Shown: positions 52,426-62,806, numbered from the stretch's first letter. The stretch is 64,000 nt of DNA from Methanolinea mesophila (GCF_017873855.1 NZ_JAGGKR010000001.1:1555529-1619528); one strand, 5' to 3'. The notes: generated by a model from the letters alone, not told the origin. Program-made: numbers and translations.

Positions 52426-53943
52426 ATGAAAACCGGCCGATATACTCTCCTTCTGGTAATCCTCCTGCTGGGTTTTGCCATTCTCGCCTGCGGGTGCCTG
52501 AACGCGGAAGATAACGTGCCGCCCTCCGGCGACCCGGACAAGACCCTCGCCCTCGCGGATACCGCGTATGAACAGGGCCGGTATCGTACGGCTTCCGCGC
52601 TTTACGACCAGGCATACGGAGAGTATACCTCCGCCGGGAACACTTCCGCTGCCCTGGAAGCACGAAACGGGAAGTTCCGGGCGAAGAGGATGATTCTCGA
52701 ATTTCCTTACAACCTTTCGGGGGTTATGACGGCCATCAACGAGACTTTCCCGGACGTCGCCCCGGTCCGGAAGGCGGGATGGATCGTGCCGGGAGAGAGC
52801 CAGCAGATCGTGTCGGATAGCGAGGTGCTGTACTACGAAGGTACGGTCAAGAACATCTACTTCCACAACCCCGACCTCATCCGGGCCCGCATGGCTGCGC
52901 TCGGGCACACTGCGATCTATGACCAGGCGGCTGCCGTCGCCCTGGGACCGGTGCCTCCCGGGGACGGGCCCTACGTTAACCCCGTGACCTTCGAAGGGAC
53001 GGGGACACTCACGGTGCCGGGGGATACGCTCCCCCCGAACGGTACCCTGCGGATATGGCTCCCCCTCCCCATAGAGACCGACTCCCAGCGGGAGGTTGCG
53101 GTGCTCTCGGTCGAACCGGCACGCTACATCGTATCCGGGCCGGATACCACCGGTGACATCGGCCTGGTCTACCTGGAGATCCCGCTGGAAGAAGTGTCCG
53201 CCGGGGACCTCACGGTCTCCACACGGTTCCGGTTCACCGAATACGAGCAGCGGTTCACAATCGACCGGGCGAAGGCGGGAGTATACAATACGAGCGATCC
53301 CCTCTACATCGCCTACACGAGCCCGGGGGACAATATCGTGATCACGCCGGAAATGGCCGCGAAGGCCCGGGAGATGGTAGGGTCGGAGACCAACCCCTAC
53401 ACGCAGGCGAGGAGGATCTACTGGTATATCATCGGGAACAATGCCTACAGCCTGGCCCCCCACCTCATGCTCGACACGGCGGGAATTCCTGAGTCCTCCT
53501 ACATGCTCGAGACCGGCTTTGGGGACTGCGGGACCCAGAGCATGTATTACGCCGCACTCTGCCGGTCGCTGGGCATCCCGGCGAGGGCCATCGGAGGGTA
53601 CCAGCTCCTGCCCGGGGTTGAAGGGACCCATTTCTGGGCGGAGTTCTACCTTCCGGAGTACGGCTGGGTCCCGGTCGACGTGACGATCGCGGAAGCGGCA
53701 GACTGGTCGTTCAACGCCACCCCCGGGGAGCGTGAGTCATTCCGGGACTATTATATCGGAAACCTGGACCCTTACCGGTTCGTGATCCAGAAGGATGTGG
53801 ACATCCCCCTCGACCCCGACCCGGGCGATGCGGTGCTCTTCTCCACCGTGCACCAGAAACCCGCGGTGCTCTGCGACACGTGCACTGAGGACATGGAGCT
53901 CGTCGCCGTAGAACACTGGAAGATGGAGTTCCAGAGGGTGTGA
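52426..53943 (+). CDS. Transglutaminase-domain lipoprotein
   Basis: This 505-residue protein has a lipoprotein signal (LLLVILLLGFAILACGC, lipobox LACG-C at about residue 23). A short TPR-like segment follows (DTAYEQGRYRTASALYDQAYGEY), then beta-rich domains. The transglutaminase-like core has GDCGTQSMYYAALCRSLGIPARAIGGY (Cys, about 368), GTHFWAEFYLPEYGWVPVDVT (His about 402, Asp about 419). The triad is complete, so it may act as a protease or acyltransferase outside the cell. It has no close partner gene; the beta-helix protein follows after 185 bp. Confidence 0.88.
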   Translation: MKTGRYTLLLVILLLGFAILACGCLNAEDNVPPSGDPDKTLALADTAYEQGRYRTASALYDQAYGEYTSAGNTSAALEARNGKFRAKRMILEFPYNLSGVMTAINETFPDVAPVRKAGWIVPGESQQIVSDSEVLYYEGTVKNIYFHNPDLIRARMAALGHTAIYDQAAAVALGPVPPGDGPYVNPVTFEGTGTLTVPGDTLPPNGTLRIWLPLPIETDSQREVAVLSVEPARYIVSGPDTTGDIGLVYLEIPLEEVSAGDLTVSTRFRFTEYEQRFTIDRAKAGVYNTSDPLYIAYTSPGDNIVITPEMAAKAREMVGSETNPYTQARRIYWYIIGNNAYSLAPHLMLDTAGIPESSYMLETGFGDCGTQSMYYAALCRSLGIPARAIGGYQLLPGVEGTHFWAEFYLPEYGWVPVDVTIAEAADWSFNATPGERESFRDYYIGNLDPYRFVIQKDVDIPLDPDPGDAVLFSTVHQKPAVLCDTCTEDMELVAVEHWKMEFQRV

Positions 53944-54128
53944 AGGGACGGACCTTCCCTCATAAAGGTTAAAATCGTCGGGCATTCCACTACTACGTAG
54001 AAGACAGCGGTCGCGGATCCGGATGGGCTGATATGCGGTAAAACGGGATCCGGCGGGAGGAGGCCCGGGTTCCGGAGAGAATCCACCCCCGGGGCGGATC
54101 GTCACTGTGCACGAGAGAGGGTGGTTGG

Positions 54129-57100
54129 GTGAGATCAATTGCATCGGCTTATTGCCTTGTATTCTTTTTTGCCTGTGTTGTAGCCCTGGGACTTGTCGGT
54201 GTGGCATATGCCGGCAACGTGACCGGGGATGATGAAGACCAGGAGATCATCCTGGTATCCATGGCGCCGGAGATTATTCCGGGTGCGCTGCAGGAAACAG
54301 ACACCTTTGCGGGACAACCTGAAAACACGCCGACCCCCGCTCCTACAGCGGGTGACGTGGAGCAGGGCACAACCTCCGCCGGTGAGGACCAGAATGTTCC
54401 ACCCGGCCAGGAGGACGCTCAGGACGTACCTGGTTCTCTGTTGCAGCCCGCCGGGGAAGATCCTTCCCCGGGACCCACTCAGGAAGTGACACCGGACGAT
54501 TTGGGGGAGATCCCGGCGACGGGGAATACCCTCCCTATGTCCCCGGGAAATGAGACGGAGAACCTCCCGCTGCCCCCGAATCCGCCCGATGAGCCGCTTC
54601 CCACGGCCGGGACGAGCGGTACCGGCAACGAAACCCTTCCTGCCGGTGACCCGGATTTCATAATGACACCGGCTCTGCCGGGGACGGAAAACGTGACGGC
54701 CCTCCCCGGGGACCTGAATGGGACTATTCCCGCAATCGAATCGGATATTGCATCGAACACGACATTTCCCGGCGCAGACCTGAATGAAGCCGTTCCGCCT
54801 GTCGATTCAAATATCACCGCGAATACGACATTACCAGCTTCAGACCTGAATACGACATTTCCTGCGATTGATGGAAACCAGACTCTCCGGGCCGCAGATC
54901 TCAACTCAACCTCAACCCTTCTTACAGCCGACCCGAATGCAACGCTTCCCTTAGAGTGGATGAATGGAACCCTGCCGGATGCCGGTCTGAATACGACCTT
55001 CTCCTGTGACGAATCGAATACCACCGGAAACGAGTCATATCCCTACGGCCTCCACGATCCGCCGCTGAACAGCACCAACTGGCTGGGCAGCGACGGTGCG
55101 TACTACTGGGTGATCAACGAATCGGGCTACTATCCGATAGACTGGTTCAATTATGCGGGGGACTTCGTAAACGGGGTCCTCACTACCGCGAACCCGTACG
55201 CGATCCTCATCCAGGCCTCGAACGTAGTACTGGACGGAATGGGCCTCATCATCGACGGGGCCGCGAATTACGGGATCGTGGTCAACGGCTCCAGCCAGAA
55301 CGTGATGGTGACCAACTTCACTATCCTTGAAAAGACCTACGGGGTCCTGTTCGACGGTGTCACCTTCAATGCTTCCGCGACGGGCGGGGGCGATCTCGCC
55401 ACCGGGGGGCAGGCGGCACCGGTGCCGAACACCATCTCAAAGGTGAACGCGAGCGACAATACCTATGGTATCTATGTCACCAATAGCGACAATGTCACCG
55501 TGACCGGTAACACGCTCACTCGCAATACCCACGGCATCAGGCTCGCTGTATCGCATAACAGCACGCTCTCCGGGAACACAGCGGAAGACAATACCAATAC
55601 CGGGATATCCCTTCTTTACTCGGACAATATCACCCTCTCCGGAAATTCGGCGTTCCGCAACCTGAAATATGGCATCTCGCTGGTCGGTTCGAATAACAAT
55701 ACGCTCTCCGGGAATACGATAAACGACAGCGTAGATCGGGGACTTTCGCTCAGCGATTCCGATAACAATTCCCTGTCGGGCAATTTCGTGTATCGCAGCC
55801 GTGGCACCGGGATCTCCCTCAGCGGGTCGAATAACAATGCCCTTACCGGAAATATCGCACAAGACGGGCTGGACTACGGGCTGAGCCTCACCGTATCAGA
55901 TGACAACACCCTGACCGGGAATGAAGCGTCTAATAACTCGTTGAGCGGTATTTTACTTGCGAGCTCGAGCCATAACGCCCTCTCCGGGAACGCGGCGAAC
56001 AATAACCTGGGACACGGGATCTCCCTCTCCCTTGCGTATTACAACGACATCTCGGGAAACACGGCGGGAAACAACACAGGGAACGGGATCTCGCTCGCGA
56101 CCTCGAATTACAATACACTCGATGGAAACCAGGCGGATAATAATACTGAAAGTGGGATTTCCCTCTCCGCATCGAGATTTAATGCCCTGACGGGAAATTT
56201 TGCGAACGATAACGGTGCAAACGGGATCTCTCTCTTCTTGTCAAGGAACAATACCCTGGCGGACAACGAAGCGGCAGGGAATGTCCTGAATGGCACGATC
56301 CTCTCGGGCTCTAACGGGAATAACCTGACCGGGAATCGGGCATCGTCCAACGGGATGAACGGGTTCTCCATCTTCGAATCGGATAACACTCATCTGGCGG
56401 AGAACATCGCCCGGGACAACCAGAATTCCGGGATCTACCTCGGATATTCCAATGGCACCACGGTAACGGATAATGTCGCGACCGGCAACAGTTTCGGTAT
56501 CACGGCAGTCTCGACGGCATACACAGTACTCCTCAACAATACCGCGAATGAGAACAGAAATTCAGGTGTATGGATCGATAATTCGGGAGATACCAACCTG
56601 ACAGGGAATACCGCGAATCACAATGGCAATAGTAACGCAGGCAACAATGGATACGGGATCTATCTGAACGGATCTTCCAATAATACGCTTTTCGACAACA
56701 CCGCTCACGGGAATTATGGCGGAGTGGGAGCCCCTGCATCAGGATCCCATAGCAATGGGGGTACCGGCGGCAGCGGGTATGGTATTTACCTGACGGGATC
56801 GGGTTACAACGACCTCATCAATAATACGGTATCCGGGAATCTGGGAGGGATCGGCGGTACCGGCTATGGTGGCGGCGACGGCGGCAACGGCTATGGAATA
56901 TATCTGGACGGTTCAGGCCAGGTCAATCTCACCGGGAACAACGCGAACGGGAATTACGGAGGAGCTGGCGGTACGGGCGACCGTAACGGCGGCGACGGGG
57001 GCGACGGCTACGGAATATACCTGTATGGTTCGGAGGAGGCCAGCCTGTCCGGGAACACCGCAAACGGGAATTACGGGGGTGCCGGCATTACCCGCGACAG

Positions 57101-60100
57101 TGGCGGCGACGGTGGCGATGGCTACGGAATATATCTAAACGGCTCGAGCCAGACCAATCTTACAGGGAACACCGCGAGCGGGAATTACGGGAATTTCGGG
57201 GGTACAAGTACTGATGGTGGCAGCAACGGAGGCAGAGGAGGCTCGGGATACGGCATTTACCTCACGGGATCTCATTACAACAACCTGACGAATACTATAG
57301 CAAATGAGAACCGGGGTGGCAGCGGAGGCACTGGAGATAGCTACACTACTGGTGGGAGAGGCGGGGCCGGCGGCAGCGGGTACGGTATCTCCCTTTCCGG
57401 TTCGAATTATAACAACCTGATCAACAGCACCGCCAGTTCCAATTATGGTGGCATTGGTGGTAACGGGGGTGGAACCAGTAGTGATTCAGGTACCGGAGGC
57501 AGCGGGGGTGCCGGCGGCAGCGGGTACGGCATCTCCCTTTCCGGTTCGAATTACAACAACCTGATCAACAGCACCGCCAGTTCCAATTATGGCGGCGCTG
57601 GTGGCGCTGGCGGCAGTGGCGGAAGCGGAGGCACCGGAGGCAGCGGGGGTGCCGGTGGCAGCGGGTATGGCATCTCCCTCTCCGGTTCGAATTACAACAA
57701 CCTGATCAACAGCACCGCGAATTCCAATTACGGGGGCAGTGGCGGCTTGGGAAGGAGTGGAGGCAGCTACAGGGCCGGGAGCAATGGCGGCGCTGGCGGC
57801 AGCGGGTATGGCATCTTCCTTTCCGGTTCGAATTACAATAACCTGATCAACAGCACCGCCAGTTCCAATTACGGAGGCAGCGGCGGCAATGGCGGCAATG
57901 GCGGCAGGGGTGTTCCTGGCGGCGCGGGTGGCACCGGGGGGGCCGGCGGCAGCGGGTATGGTCTGTACCTGACCGCTTCGGGGAGTAACAACCTCACCGG
58001 GAACAATGCGACGCAGAATTATGGCGGCAACGGCGGCGCTGGTGGTCAAGGGGGCAATGGAAACGAGGGCACCAGCGGCACGGGCGCAACAGGAGGGGTC
58101 GGGGGTAGCGGTGGCGCCGGCGGCAGCGGGTATGGTCTGTACCTGACCGCTTCGGGGAGCAACAACCTCACCGGTAACCTCGTGAACATGAATTATGGCG
58201 GCACGGGCGGCGTGGCAGGCAACGGAGGTAATGGTGGCAGAGGCGGCACTGATTCCAGAGGTGGCACTGGCGGTGCCGGGGGCGTTGGCGGTGCTGGCGG
58301 CAGCGGCTACGGGATTTCCCTGACCGGGTCAGGCAACAACACCCTCACCGGGAACAATGCGACCTGGAATTATGGCGGCATCGGGGGCATTGGTGGCACT
58401 GGCGGCAGCGGGGGCACTGGTGGCGACGGAAGCTGGGGTGGCATGGGCGGCACTGGTGGTGCCGGAGGCGTTGGTGGCACCGGCGGCAGCGGGTATGGGA
58501 TTTCCCTGACCGGTTCGAGCAACAACAGCCTCGCCGCGAACAATGCGACCTGGAATTATGGCGGCAACGGGGGCACCGGCGGCGTTGGGGGCACCGGGGG
58601 CACCGGCACCATCATTGGCGACGGTGGGGCCGGTGGTGCCGGGGGTGTTGGCGGTGCTGGCGGCAGCGGCTACGGGATCTCTCTCTCCAGTTCGAATTAT
58701 AACACCCTCACCGGGAACAATGCGACGCGGAATTACGGCGGCATTGGCGGTACTGGTGGAACTGGTGGCACTGGCGGCACGAGTGGCAATACCCAGGATA
58801 TGGGACATGAGTATCCTTATGGCGGCACCGGCGGCATTGGTGGAACCGGTGGCATTGGCGGTAGTGGGTATGGTGTCTACCTGATATTGTCGGGCAACAA
58901 CAACCTCACCAGTAACCTTGCAGATTGGAATTATGGTGGCACAGCGGGCATTGGCGGCAAAGGGGGCACAGGGGGCACCATCGGCATTTCAAACGCCCAC
59001 GGTGGCAGCGGGGGAGCGGGAGGCATAGGTGGCGCTGGCGGTAGCGGGTATGGGCTGTACCTGACCGGTTCGGGGAGCAACAACCTCACCGGGAACCTCG
59101 CGAACTGGAATTATGGTGGCAATGGGAGCGTTGGAGGAGCCGGGGGTAATGGCGCAAGCGGCAGCACCATCGGCAACGGTGGCAACGGCGGCAACGGGGG
59201 TGCGGGTGGCAGCGGGTATGGGCTGTACCTGACCGGTTCGGGGAGCAACAACCTCGCCGGTAACCTCGCGAATTGGAATTATGGCGGCATTGGGGGCCTT
59301 GGAGGTACCGGGGGCACAGGCACCATCCAGGGCACGAATGGGAATAAAGGGTACAACGGCGCCGGCTACGGTATTTACCTCACAGGATCGCATTACAACA
59401 ACCTGATCGGCAACAACGCGAGTTACAACGACCAAAACGGATTCATCCTCCAGAACGCCAACAACAATACGCTCACTGGGAACTTCGCGGTCGGGAACCT
59501 CGAAAACGGGTTCCAGGTTACAGGTTCCCATTATAACGTCCTGACGGGAAATACCGCGATGCACAACGGGGAAGACGGGTTCTTCCTGGACGGGTCGACT
59601 TACAGCACCCTCGATTCGAACAACGCCATCGGGAACCTCGGAAACGGGTTCGAGATCACCGGAACAGGGGTGGCATTCAACAATGTGCTCACCGGGAACA
59701 CGGCATCGGGGAACGCGAATGGGACGTTCCTCGACGATACGTATGTCGATACCCTGGATAACAACACGTTCTCCGGAAATCTGCAGTACGGGGTCGTGCT
59801 GAACCAGTCCGGCGGAAACAACCTCACTTCAAACTGGATTACCGGTAACACCGCCGGAGGGATGTACATCGGACTTTCCGGAAACAACTTGATCTATAAC
59901 AACTACTTCAATAACACCGTCAATGTGGTCGAACCCGGACCCATAACCTCTTATTCCGGGCTTTCAGGGGCCCTCCTCGTGAATACGTGGAACACTACGA
60001 AGACTGCCGGGATGAACATCATCGGTGGGCCTTATCTTGGCGGGAACTACTGGGCGACCCCTGATGATACAGGATGGTCGCAAGTCAACTATGCCGGTCC

Positions 60101-60833
60101 GGACGGTATCATTCCGCTCCAGTACAATATTACCGCGACCGAGATCGACTATCTCCCCCTTGGATATCCTTCCCCCACTCCGACCCCCACACCGACTCCG
60201 CCACCTCACTATCCTCCATTCCCGGTCTTCCCGGCCCCTCCGGGCCTTGTCTGGAATGCCGCCTTCACCGGGAATACCTTCCCTGCGACGATTTGCACCT
60301 GCGGAAGCGCCCCGGTGACCGTGACGGTGAACAACACCGGCACTACCGGGTGGCTTGAGCACGACCTGCAGTTCGGGGCCTACAACGACGCGGCGAATAC
60401 GTTCTCCCCGGTGAGGGTCCCGCTCGACCCCGATACCTTTGTCTCTCCCGGATACCCCTACACCTTTTCCTTCACCCTCCAGGCCCCCTGCACGCCCGGG
60501 ACCTACAATCTCCAGTACAGGCTGGTCAAGAACAACGGCGAATGGCTTGGAGATACACTTACGGTCACCGTAGTGGTGCAAGCCTGCGGGCAGGTGCAGG
60601 TCAGCGGTGTACCATCTTCAGGGATCTCGGCACACGACCTGATTGTAGAAAAAGCGGGTGCAGGACCGGCGATTCACGCAGGTTCCGTTCCGGAGGACTT
60701 CGCCACGCTTCAGGCACAGGCACTGGGACGGTATTCGGCGAAGTCAACAGGGAAACTCCAGAGCCACCTGTCAGGTTCGTTCCCGGCCGGATTCCTTACC
60801 GCCTTCATTGGTGTCCCGGGACTATCCCAATAA
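54129..60833 (+). CDS. Giant secreted right-handed beta-helix protein (NosD/PbH1 type) with Gly-rich loops
   Basis: This 2234-residue protein starts at GTG after GAGAGGGTGG. A signal peptide ends near AYAGN. Residues of about 30-305 are Pro/Thr/Asn-rich with NTTFPA-like repeats. From about 360 on, short 22-24-residue PbH1 coils (NNTLSGNTAxxNxxxGIxLxxS) build a right-handed beta-helix. In residues 840-1760 about 19 coils (GSGYGISLSGSNYNNLINSTASSNYGG) carry 15-45-residue loops of almost pure Gly/Thr/Ser/Ala (GGTGGSGGAGG). After more plain coils come a linker (PSPTPTPTPTPPP) and an Ig-like domain. There is no C-terminal TM. It is a surface-exposed adhesin or sheath candidate. Confidence 0.9.
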   Translation: MRSIASAYCLVFFFACVVALGLVGVAYAGNVTGDDEDQEIILVSMAPEIIPGALQETDTFAGQPENTPTPAPTAGDVEQGTTSAGEDQNVPPGQEDAQDVPGSLLQPAGEDPSPGPTQEVTPDDLGEIPATGNTLPMSPGNETENLPLPPNPPDEPLPTAGTSGTGNETLPAGDPDFIMTPALPGTENVTALPGDLNGTIPAIESDIASNTTFPGADLNEAVPPVDSNITANTTLPASDLNTTFPAIDGNQTLRAADLNSTSTLLTADPNATLPLEWMNGTLPDAGLNTTFSCDESNTTGNESYPYGLHDPPLNSTNWLGSDGAYYWVINESGYYPIDWFNYAGDFVNGVLTTANPYAILIQASNVVLDGMGLIIDGAANYGIVVNGSSQNVMVTNFTILEKTYGVLFDGVTFNASATGGGDLATGGQAAPVPNTISKVNASDNTYGIYVTNSDNVTVTGNTLTRNTHGIRLAVSHNSTLSGNTAEDNTNTGISLLYSDNITLSGNSAFRNLKYGISLVGSNNNTLSGNTINDSVDRGLSLSDSDNNSLSGNFVYRSRGTGISLSGSNNNALTGNIAQDGLDYGLSLTVSDDNTLTGNEASNNSLSGILLASSSHNALSGNAANNNLGHGISLSLAYYNDISGNTAGNNTGNGISLATSNYNTLDGNQADNNTESGISLSASRFNALTGNFANDNGANGISLFLSRNNTLADNEAAGNVLNGTILSGSNGNNLTGNRASSNGMNGFSIFESDNTHLAENIARDNQNSGIYLGYSNGTTVTDNVATGNSFGITAVSTAYTVLLNNTANENRNSGVWIDNSGDTNLTGNTANHNGNSNAGNNGYGIYLNGSSNNTLFDNTAHGNYGGVGAPASGSHSNGGTGGSGYGIYLTGSGYNDLINNTVSGNLGGIGGTGYGGGDGGNGYGIYLDGSGQVNLTGNNANGNYGGAGGTGDRNGGDGGDGYGIYLYGSEEASLSGNTANGNYGGAGITRDSGGDGGDGYGIYLNGSSQTNLTGNTASGNYGNFGGTSTDGGSNGGRGGSGYGIYLTGSHYNNLTNTIANENRGGSGGTGDSYTTGGRGGAGGSGYGISLSGSNYNNLINSTASSNYGGIGGNGGGTSSDSGTGGSGGAGGSGYGISLSGSNYNNLINSTASSNYGGAGGAGGSGGSGGTGGSGGAGGSGYGISLSGSNYNNLINSTANSNYGGSGGLGRSGGSYRAGSNGGAGGSGYGIFLSGSNYNNLINSTASSNYGGSGGNGGNGGRGVPGGAGGTGGAGGSGYGLYLTASGSNNLTGNNATQNYGGNGGAGGQGGNGNEGTSGTGATGGVGGSGGAGGSGYGLYLTASGSNNLTGNLVNMNYGGTGGVAGNGGNGGRGGTDSRGGTGGAGGVGGAGGSGYGISLTGSGNNTLTGNNATWNYGGIGGIGGTGGSGGTGGDGSWGGMGGTGGAGGVGGTGGSGYGISLTGSSNNSLAANNATWNYGGNGGTGGVGGTGGTGTIIGDGGAGGAGGVGGAGGSGYGISLSSSNYNTLTGNNATRNYGGIGGTGGTGGTGGTSGNTQDMGHEYPYGGTGGIGGTGGIGGSGYGVYLILSGNNNLTSNLADWNYGGTAGIGGKGGTGGTIGISNAHGGSGGAGGIGGAGGSGYGLYLTGSGSNNLTGNLANWNYGGNGSVGGAGGNGASGSTIGNGGNGGNGGAGGSGYGLYLTGSGSNNLAGNLANWNYGGIGGLGGTGGTGTIQGTNGNKGYNGAGYGIYLTGSHYNNLIGNNASYNDQNGFILQNANNNTLTGNFAVGNLENGFQVTGSHYNVLTGNTAMHNGEDGFFLDGSTYSTLDSNNAIGNLGNGFEITGTGVAFNNVLTGNTASGNANGTFLDDTYVDTLDNNTFSGNLQYGVVLNQSGGNNLTSNWITGNTAGGMYIGLSGNNLIYNNYFNNTVNVVEPGPITSYSGLSGALLVNTWNTTKTAGMNIIGGPYLGGNYWATPDDTGWSQVNYAGPDGIIPLQYNITATEIDYLPLGYPSPTPTPTPTPPPHYPPFPVFPAPPGLVWNAAFTGNTFPATICTCGSAPVTVTVNNTGTTGWLEHDLQFGAYNDAANTFSPVRVPLDPDTFVSPGYPYTFSFTLQAPCTPGTYNLQYRLVKNNGEWLGDTLTVTVVVQACGQVQVSGVPSSGISAHDLIVEKAGAGPAIHAGSVPEDFATLQAQALGRYSAKSTGKLQSHLSGSFPAGFLTAFIGVPGLSQ
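56650..59400. repeat. Coding tandem repeat array (about 19 units) in the beta-helix gene
   Basis: Units of about 120-190 bp share GGCAGCGGGTATGG, a coil segment, and AATTATGGCGGC, separated by GGC/GGT-rich spacers of different length. Several neighbouring units (57,370-57,900 and 57,950-58,200) are nearly identical, which shows recent expansion. Confidence 0.85.
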
Positions 60834-61074
60834 CCCTTTTTTCCCGGACTGCAGAGGAGGAAATTCTCTGTAAAGGACGTTTCGATAAAAAGTGCGGTTT
60901 TCGTAGTCTGATATTATGATGATTTGCTGGGTTGGGAGTAATTTTCCAGAAAAGCCAGGCCCTTTCCGTATGTTTGAAGGGAGTTCCTCAGTTGTCGGGA
61001 AAAAATAAAAAACGGGACCTGGAGAGGGAGAGGGTGATCTCGTGGAGGGGTGCGAGGAAGTCTTTCCGCCGTTC

Positions 61075-61512
61075 CTAGGCCCTGCCGAGTACTTCAGCGA
61101 TTGCGGACCGGATCGCGGGGTCCTGCTCCGGGTCCGCTGAACGGGCCCTGAGTTCCTGACACGCATGCTCGCTCCGGATCGCCGCGAGTGCCGTAATGGC
61201 ACTGATCCGGATCGCGAGGTCCTCTTTCCTGTCGTCGAGGTGTTCCACCAGCACATCGATCGCCCGACCGCTCCGGATCTTTCCGAGCGCCTCGATTGCA
61301 TACCTCCGGATCTCCGGGTCCTTTTCTCCGCAGCAGAGGATCAGGGGGCGTACGGCCCTCGGGTCCGCGCTCTCGCCCAACCGGACGATCGCCACCATCC
61401 TCTCTTCGCGGTTCTTGTCCTCCAGCGCAGCATCGATAAGACGGTAGATCTTTCCCGTCCCCTCGCGATCGCTAAACCACTGCCCTCCGGGCATAATCAC
61501 GCTCATGTCCAT
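61075..61512 (-). CDS. HEAT-repeat protein
   Basis: The product has 145 residues, read from ATG 61512 (MDMSVIMPGG), which is preceded by TGGTGATTTC, a strong RBS. The longer frame starts upstream of that RBS. It contains four HEAT repeats: REERMVAIVRLGESADPRAVRPLILCCG, DPEIRRYAIEALGKIRSGRAIDVLVEHLDD, LAIRISAITALAAIRSEHACQELRARSAD and DPAIRSAIAEVLGRA. Such proteins are binding scaffolds (phycobilisome lyase-like repeats). The partner is unknown. It is convergent with the giant beta-helix gene. Confidence 0.85.
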   Translation of the reverse strand: MDMSVIMPGGQWFSDREGTGKIYRLIDAALEDKNREERMVAIVRLGESADPRAVRPLILCCGEKDPEIRRYAIEALGKIRSGRAIDVLVEHLDDRKEDLAIRISAITALAAIRSEHACQELRARSADPEQDPAIRSAIAEVLGRA

Positions 61513-61746
61513 GAAATCACCAGAAACATCATCAAAACCCAATCCCGGTCCTTGCCAGAGAAATGGCGAAAGACCAAATCAGCGAGTGAAAATCGGCTGC
61601 CGCTTCTTGAATACGGCACGTACCCGTCCTGCTCTCGTCATCTCCAGGTAATCGGACTGGTACATTGTATTTCAATCGTAGTGCGAGAATAAAAATGTTA
61701 TCCCGCTTTTGGGGTGCGGATCACCGTCACAAGAATGGCTATAGTA

Positions 61747-61758
61747 AATAATATATTA
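61747..61758 (+). promoter_or_regulatory. TATA box of the small lipoprotein gene
   Basis: AATAATATATTA lies in otherwise GC-rich DNA. It predicts transcription start near 61775, after the ATG at 61763, and so favours the TTG start at 61844. Confidence 0.55.
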
Positions 61759-61843
61759 CATTATGTTTAAAGTATCTTACAATATGTCAAACAATTGCGA
61801 TAATTGCAGGATTACATCTCCGGTTCGTGCGGGAGGGGACCCG

Positions 61844-62362
61844 TTGCATTCCCGGTACGTGGTATGGGGCCTCACCATGGCCCTGTTCGTGGCCTGTATC
61901 CTCTTCGCCGGGTGCGTGCAGGACACCGCATCTGCCGGCGTAACACCGGGAACTGGTGCTTCCGGCCCGGCCACGCAGCAGACTACCGATATCCACGCGT
62001 CAGGGACTCCCCCTGTCGCCCGGGATCTACAGGGTCAGGCGAATGGGACGGCACCCGTCCCTGACGGGGATGGGGCCCGGGTCCAGCCCGCGGGCATCCC
62101 GCCCGATGGAGGAGCGACGGGGCCGGGAGGCCGGATGATGGAGTTCGACCTCGCTGCTGCAGCGGAAACGTTAGGGGTGACCGAGGAGGAGTTATCTGCC
62201 GCCCTCGGGGATACGAGCCAGGGTCCGGGAGATATCGCCGCGGCAGCGCAAGTGCTCGGTGTGACCGAACAGGAGCTCCAGGCTGCCCTGGGCGGACCCG
62301 CAGGAGCCCCTCCGGGAGATCAACCGACAGGAAACCCGCCGTCGGGGGCGCCGCCGCAATGA
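61844..62362 (+). CDS. Small lipoprotein with two internal repeats
   Basis: I chose TTG 61844 because GGGAGGGG lies just upstream and it gives a proper signal (GLTMALFVACILFAGC, lipobox FAG-C). The frame is open from ATG 61763. The 172-residue product has a Pro/Gly/Ala-rich spacer. Two tandem copies of a helical unit follow (DLAAAAETLGVTEEELSAALGD and DIAAAAQVLGVTEQELQAALGG, about residues 103-155), then a Pro-rich tail. The repeats look like small helical bundles that may bind ions or partner proteins; function is unknown. Confidence 0.75.
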   Translation: MHSRYVVWGLTMALFVACILFAGCVQDTASAGVTPGTGASGPATQQTTDIHASGTPPVARDLQGQANGTAPVPDGDGARVQPAGIPPDGGATGPGGRMMEFDLAAAAETLGVTEEELSAALGDTSQGPGDIAAAAQVLGVTEQELQAALGGPAGAPPGDQPTGNPPSGAPPQ

Positions 62363-62435
62363 GCGAATGATGTGGGAACATGTCCGGCCTGTCCCGGGCC
62401 GGAATTCATGAAATCTTTCTTTTCGTTCTCCGGGA

Positions 62436-62669
62436 TTACTGGAAGCGCCTCCAGGTCTTCTTTATGGTATTTCCTTCACGTTTGAGTCGCTCGCGGAAAT
62501 CATGCCGCTCGATATCCCGAACTTCCATCCTGAGATCGGAGAACTCCAAATTGAGCGCCTCCCCGAGCACCAATGCCTCCGCCCCCGGGGAGATCGGGGC
62601 GAACCATCTTTTCCACCATCCGCCCGTTGACTGTTCGCGGGTTTTATTTTTATCATCGGAAACCGGCAA
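62436..62669 (-). CDS. Possible 77-aa hypothetical protein
   Basis: A frame from TTG 62669 encodes SDDKNKTREQSTGGWWKRWFAPISPGAEALVLGEALNLEFSDLRMEVRDIERHDFRERLKREGNTIKKTWRRFQ. The composition is natural and the C-terminal helix is highly charged. No RBS is evident and the true start may be elsewhere. It is divergent from the V4R gene. Confidence 0.35.
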   Translation of the reverse strand: MPVSDDKNKTREQSTGGWWKRWFAPISPGAEALVLGEALNLEFSDLRMEVRDIERHDFRERLKREGNTIKKTWRRFQ

Positions 62670-62806
62670 CCAGGACGCGTGGAGTCCTCCAGACTGGAGA
62701 TTATCAAGGTTCCAGGACGGAATACCAGTCCTTCCGGAGGGATTCTTCCCCGTTCTCCCCTCGCAAAAAAATTATGCTTATATATTCACAAGGTGAGCTG
62801 ATCGCT

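Noticed and set aside
54149..55024. Minus-strand frames over the start of the beta-helix gene
   Set aside because: Antisense shadows of the Pro/Thr-rich region with no RBS or homology.
56650..59400. Possible CRISPR-like or satellite array
   Set aside because: The repeats are in frame within one protein, vary in length, and have no unique spacers of constant size.
57486..59564. Ala/Gly/Ile-rich frames opposite the beta-helix gene
   Set aside because: Antisense reading of GGC/GGT repeats. No natural protein pattern and no start signals.
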